Shown here piece after piece: positions 63,725 to 64,000 of a stretch of DNA of 64,000 bases (the stretch's first letter is position 1; every line of letters begins with the position of its first letter). Made by a program: the position numbers and the translations under genes. The DNA comes from Streptomyces clavuligerus (GTDB taxonomy: Bacteria; Actinomycetota; Actinomycetes; Streptomycetales; Streptomycetaceae), in the NCBI RefSeq assembly GCF_005519465.1, contig NZ_CP027858.1:5815001-5879000 (forward strand), written 5' to 3'. Below the pieces are notes generated by a model. It did not search any database, had not been told where the DNA came from, and worked only from the letters and a program-made list of their open reading frames with translations.

Positions 63725-64000
63725 CAGGTCCCCCACCAAGTGCGCCTGCGCCCTGTCCGGCCGGTACGGCCGTGCGTCCGTCGGGGGGGAATGCTCTTCC
63801 CGGGCCCGCCGGCCGGGGGACGGCCCGTGGCACCCGCCGAACCGCCCCGCCGTGAGCGGGAATTGACCCCACAGAAGGGCATCGTACCTGCGGGGGGACG
63901 GACAGCTTAAGGGTGCCGCGCGGGTATCCGGGCGGCGGTGACCGAGGGTGAGGCCCGGCCGCTCCGTCGGGGCCGTGCGCGGTGCAGAACGAAGCCCCCG
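63725..64000. other. Upstream region at window end
   Basis: The region before the AAA ATPase gene. I see no gene, no clear promoter and no strong hairpin here; the open frames are shadows. Confidence 0.4.

Overview
The window is chromosomal DNA from a high-GC actinomycete, almost certainly a Streptomyces. It carries BldD with its c-di-GMP signature, the actinobacterial integration host factor sIHF, a SigB/SigF-type sigma factor, a degenerate actinobacterial PriA, GuaB1, GTG/TTG starts and many 4-base gene overlaps. About 53 protein genes are called. There are no rRNA or tRNA genes, CRISPR arrays, transposases or prophage genes. This is core chromosome with small accessory inserts.

Layout. 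1-6572: the 3' end of ruvX, mltG, then aroE and the overlapping set aroC-aroK-aroB-aroQ (shikimate pathway). 6690-10185: a P-loop kinase-like gene, a long repeat-bearing gap, an M24 peptidase homologue with a degraded metal site, efp and nusB. 10206-11196: two strong hairpins, then bldD on the minus strand with a promoter/operator overlap. 11452-21621: the pyrimidine locus pyrR-pyrB-pyrC-(membrane protein)-carA-carB-pyrD-pyrF, headed by a PyrR-binding RNA hairpin over the pyrR ribosome-binding site. 21789-28395: ihf, gmk, rpoZ, coaBC, metK and priA. 28415-28950: a second copy of the repeat element. 29137-34524: a small HTH gene, fmt, rsmB, rpe and a SorC-type regulator.

35022-38523 is an accessory four-gene cluster behind its own promoter: an XRE-like regulator, an ImmA/IrrE-type metallopeptidase, a seven-helix membrane protein and an MpaB-like oxygenase. 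It is the best candidate here for an uncharacterised system. Then come guaB1, a stress/development sigma factor, and an Lrp-davA-davB lysine catabolic set (lysine to 5-aminovalerate). On the minus strand follow a DUF5995 gene with a 20-bp tandem repeat at its 3' end and a uracil/xanthine permease. Next are a secreted alginate lyase with a TTA codon, a degenerate repeat field, and a divergent MFS/ROK pair around a perfect palindrome.

52055-57306 is the riboflavin locus: an orphan DasR-like promoter, an FMN riboswitch, then ribD-ribE-ribM-ribBA-ribH joined by abutting or overlapping codons. hisE, hisG, a PH-domain membrane protein, two overlapping CNNM/CBS membrane genes and a minus-strand EccA-like AAA ATPase close the window.

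How the genes fit together: most of the window is housekeeping biosynthesis (aromatic amino acids, UMP, FMN/FAD, SAM, CoA, histidine). Each biosynthetic block has its own control element, PyrR RNA for pyrimidines and FMN RNA for flavins. Developmental regulators (BldD, sIHF, sigma factor) sit between the blocks.
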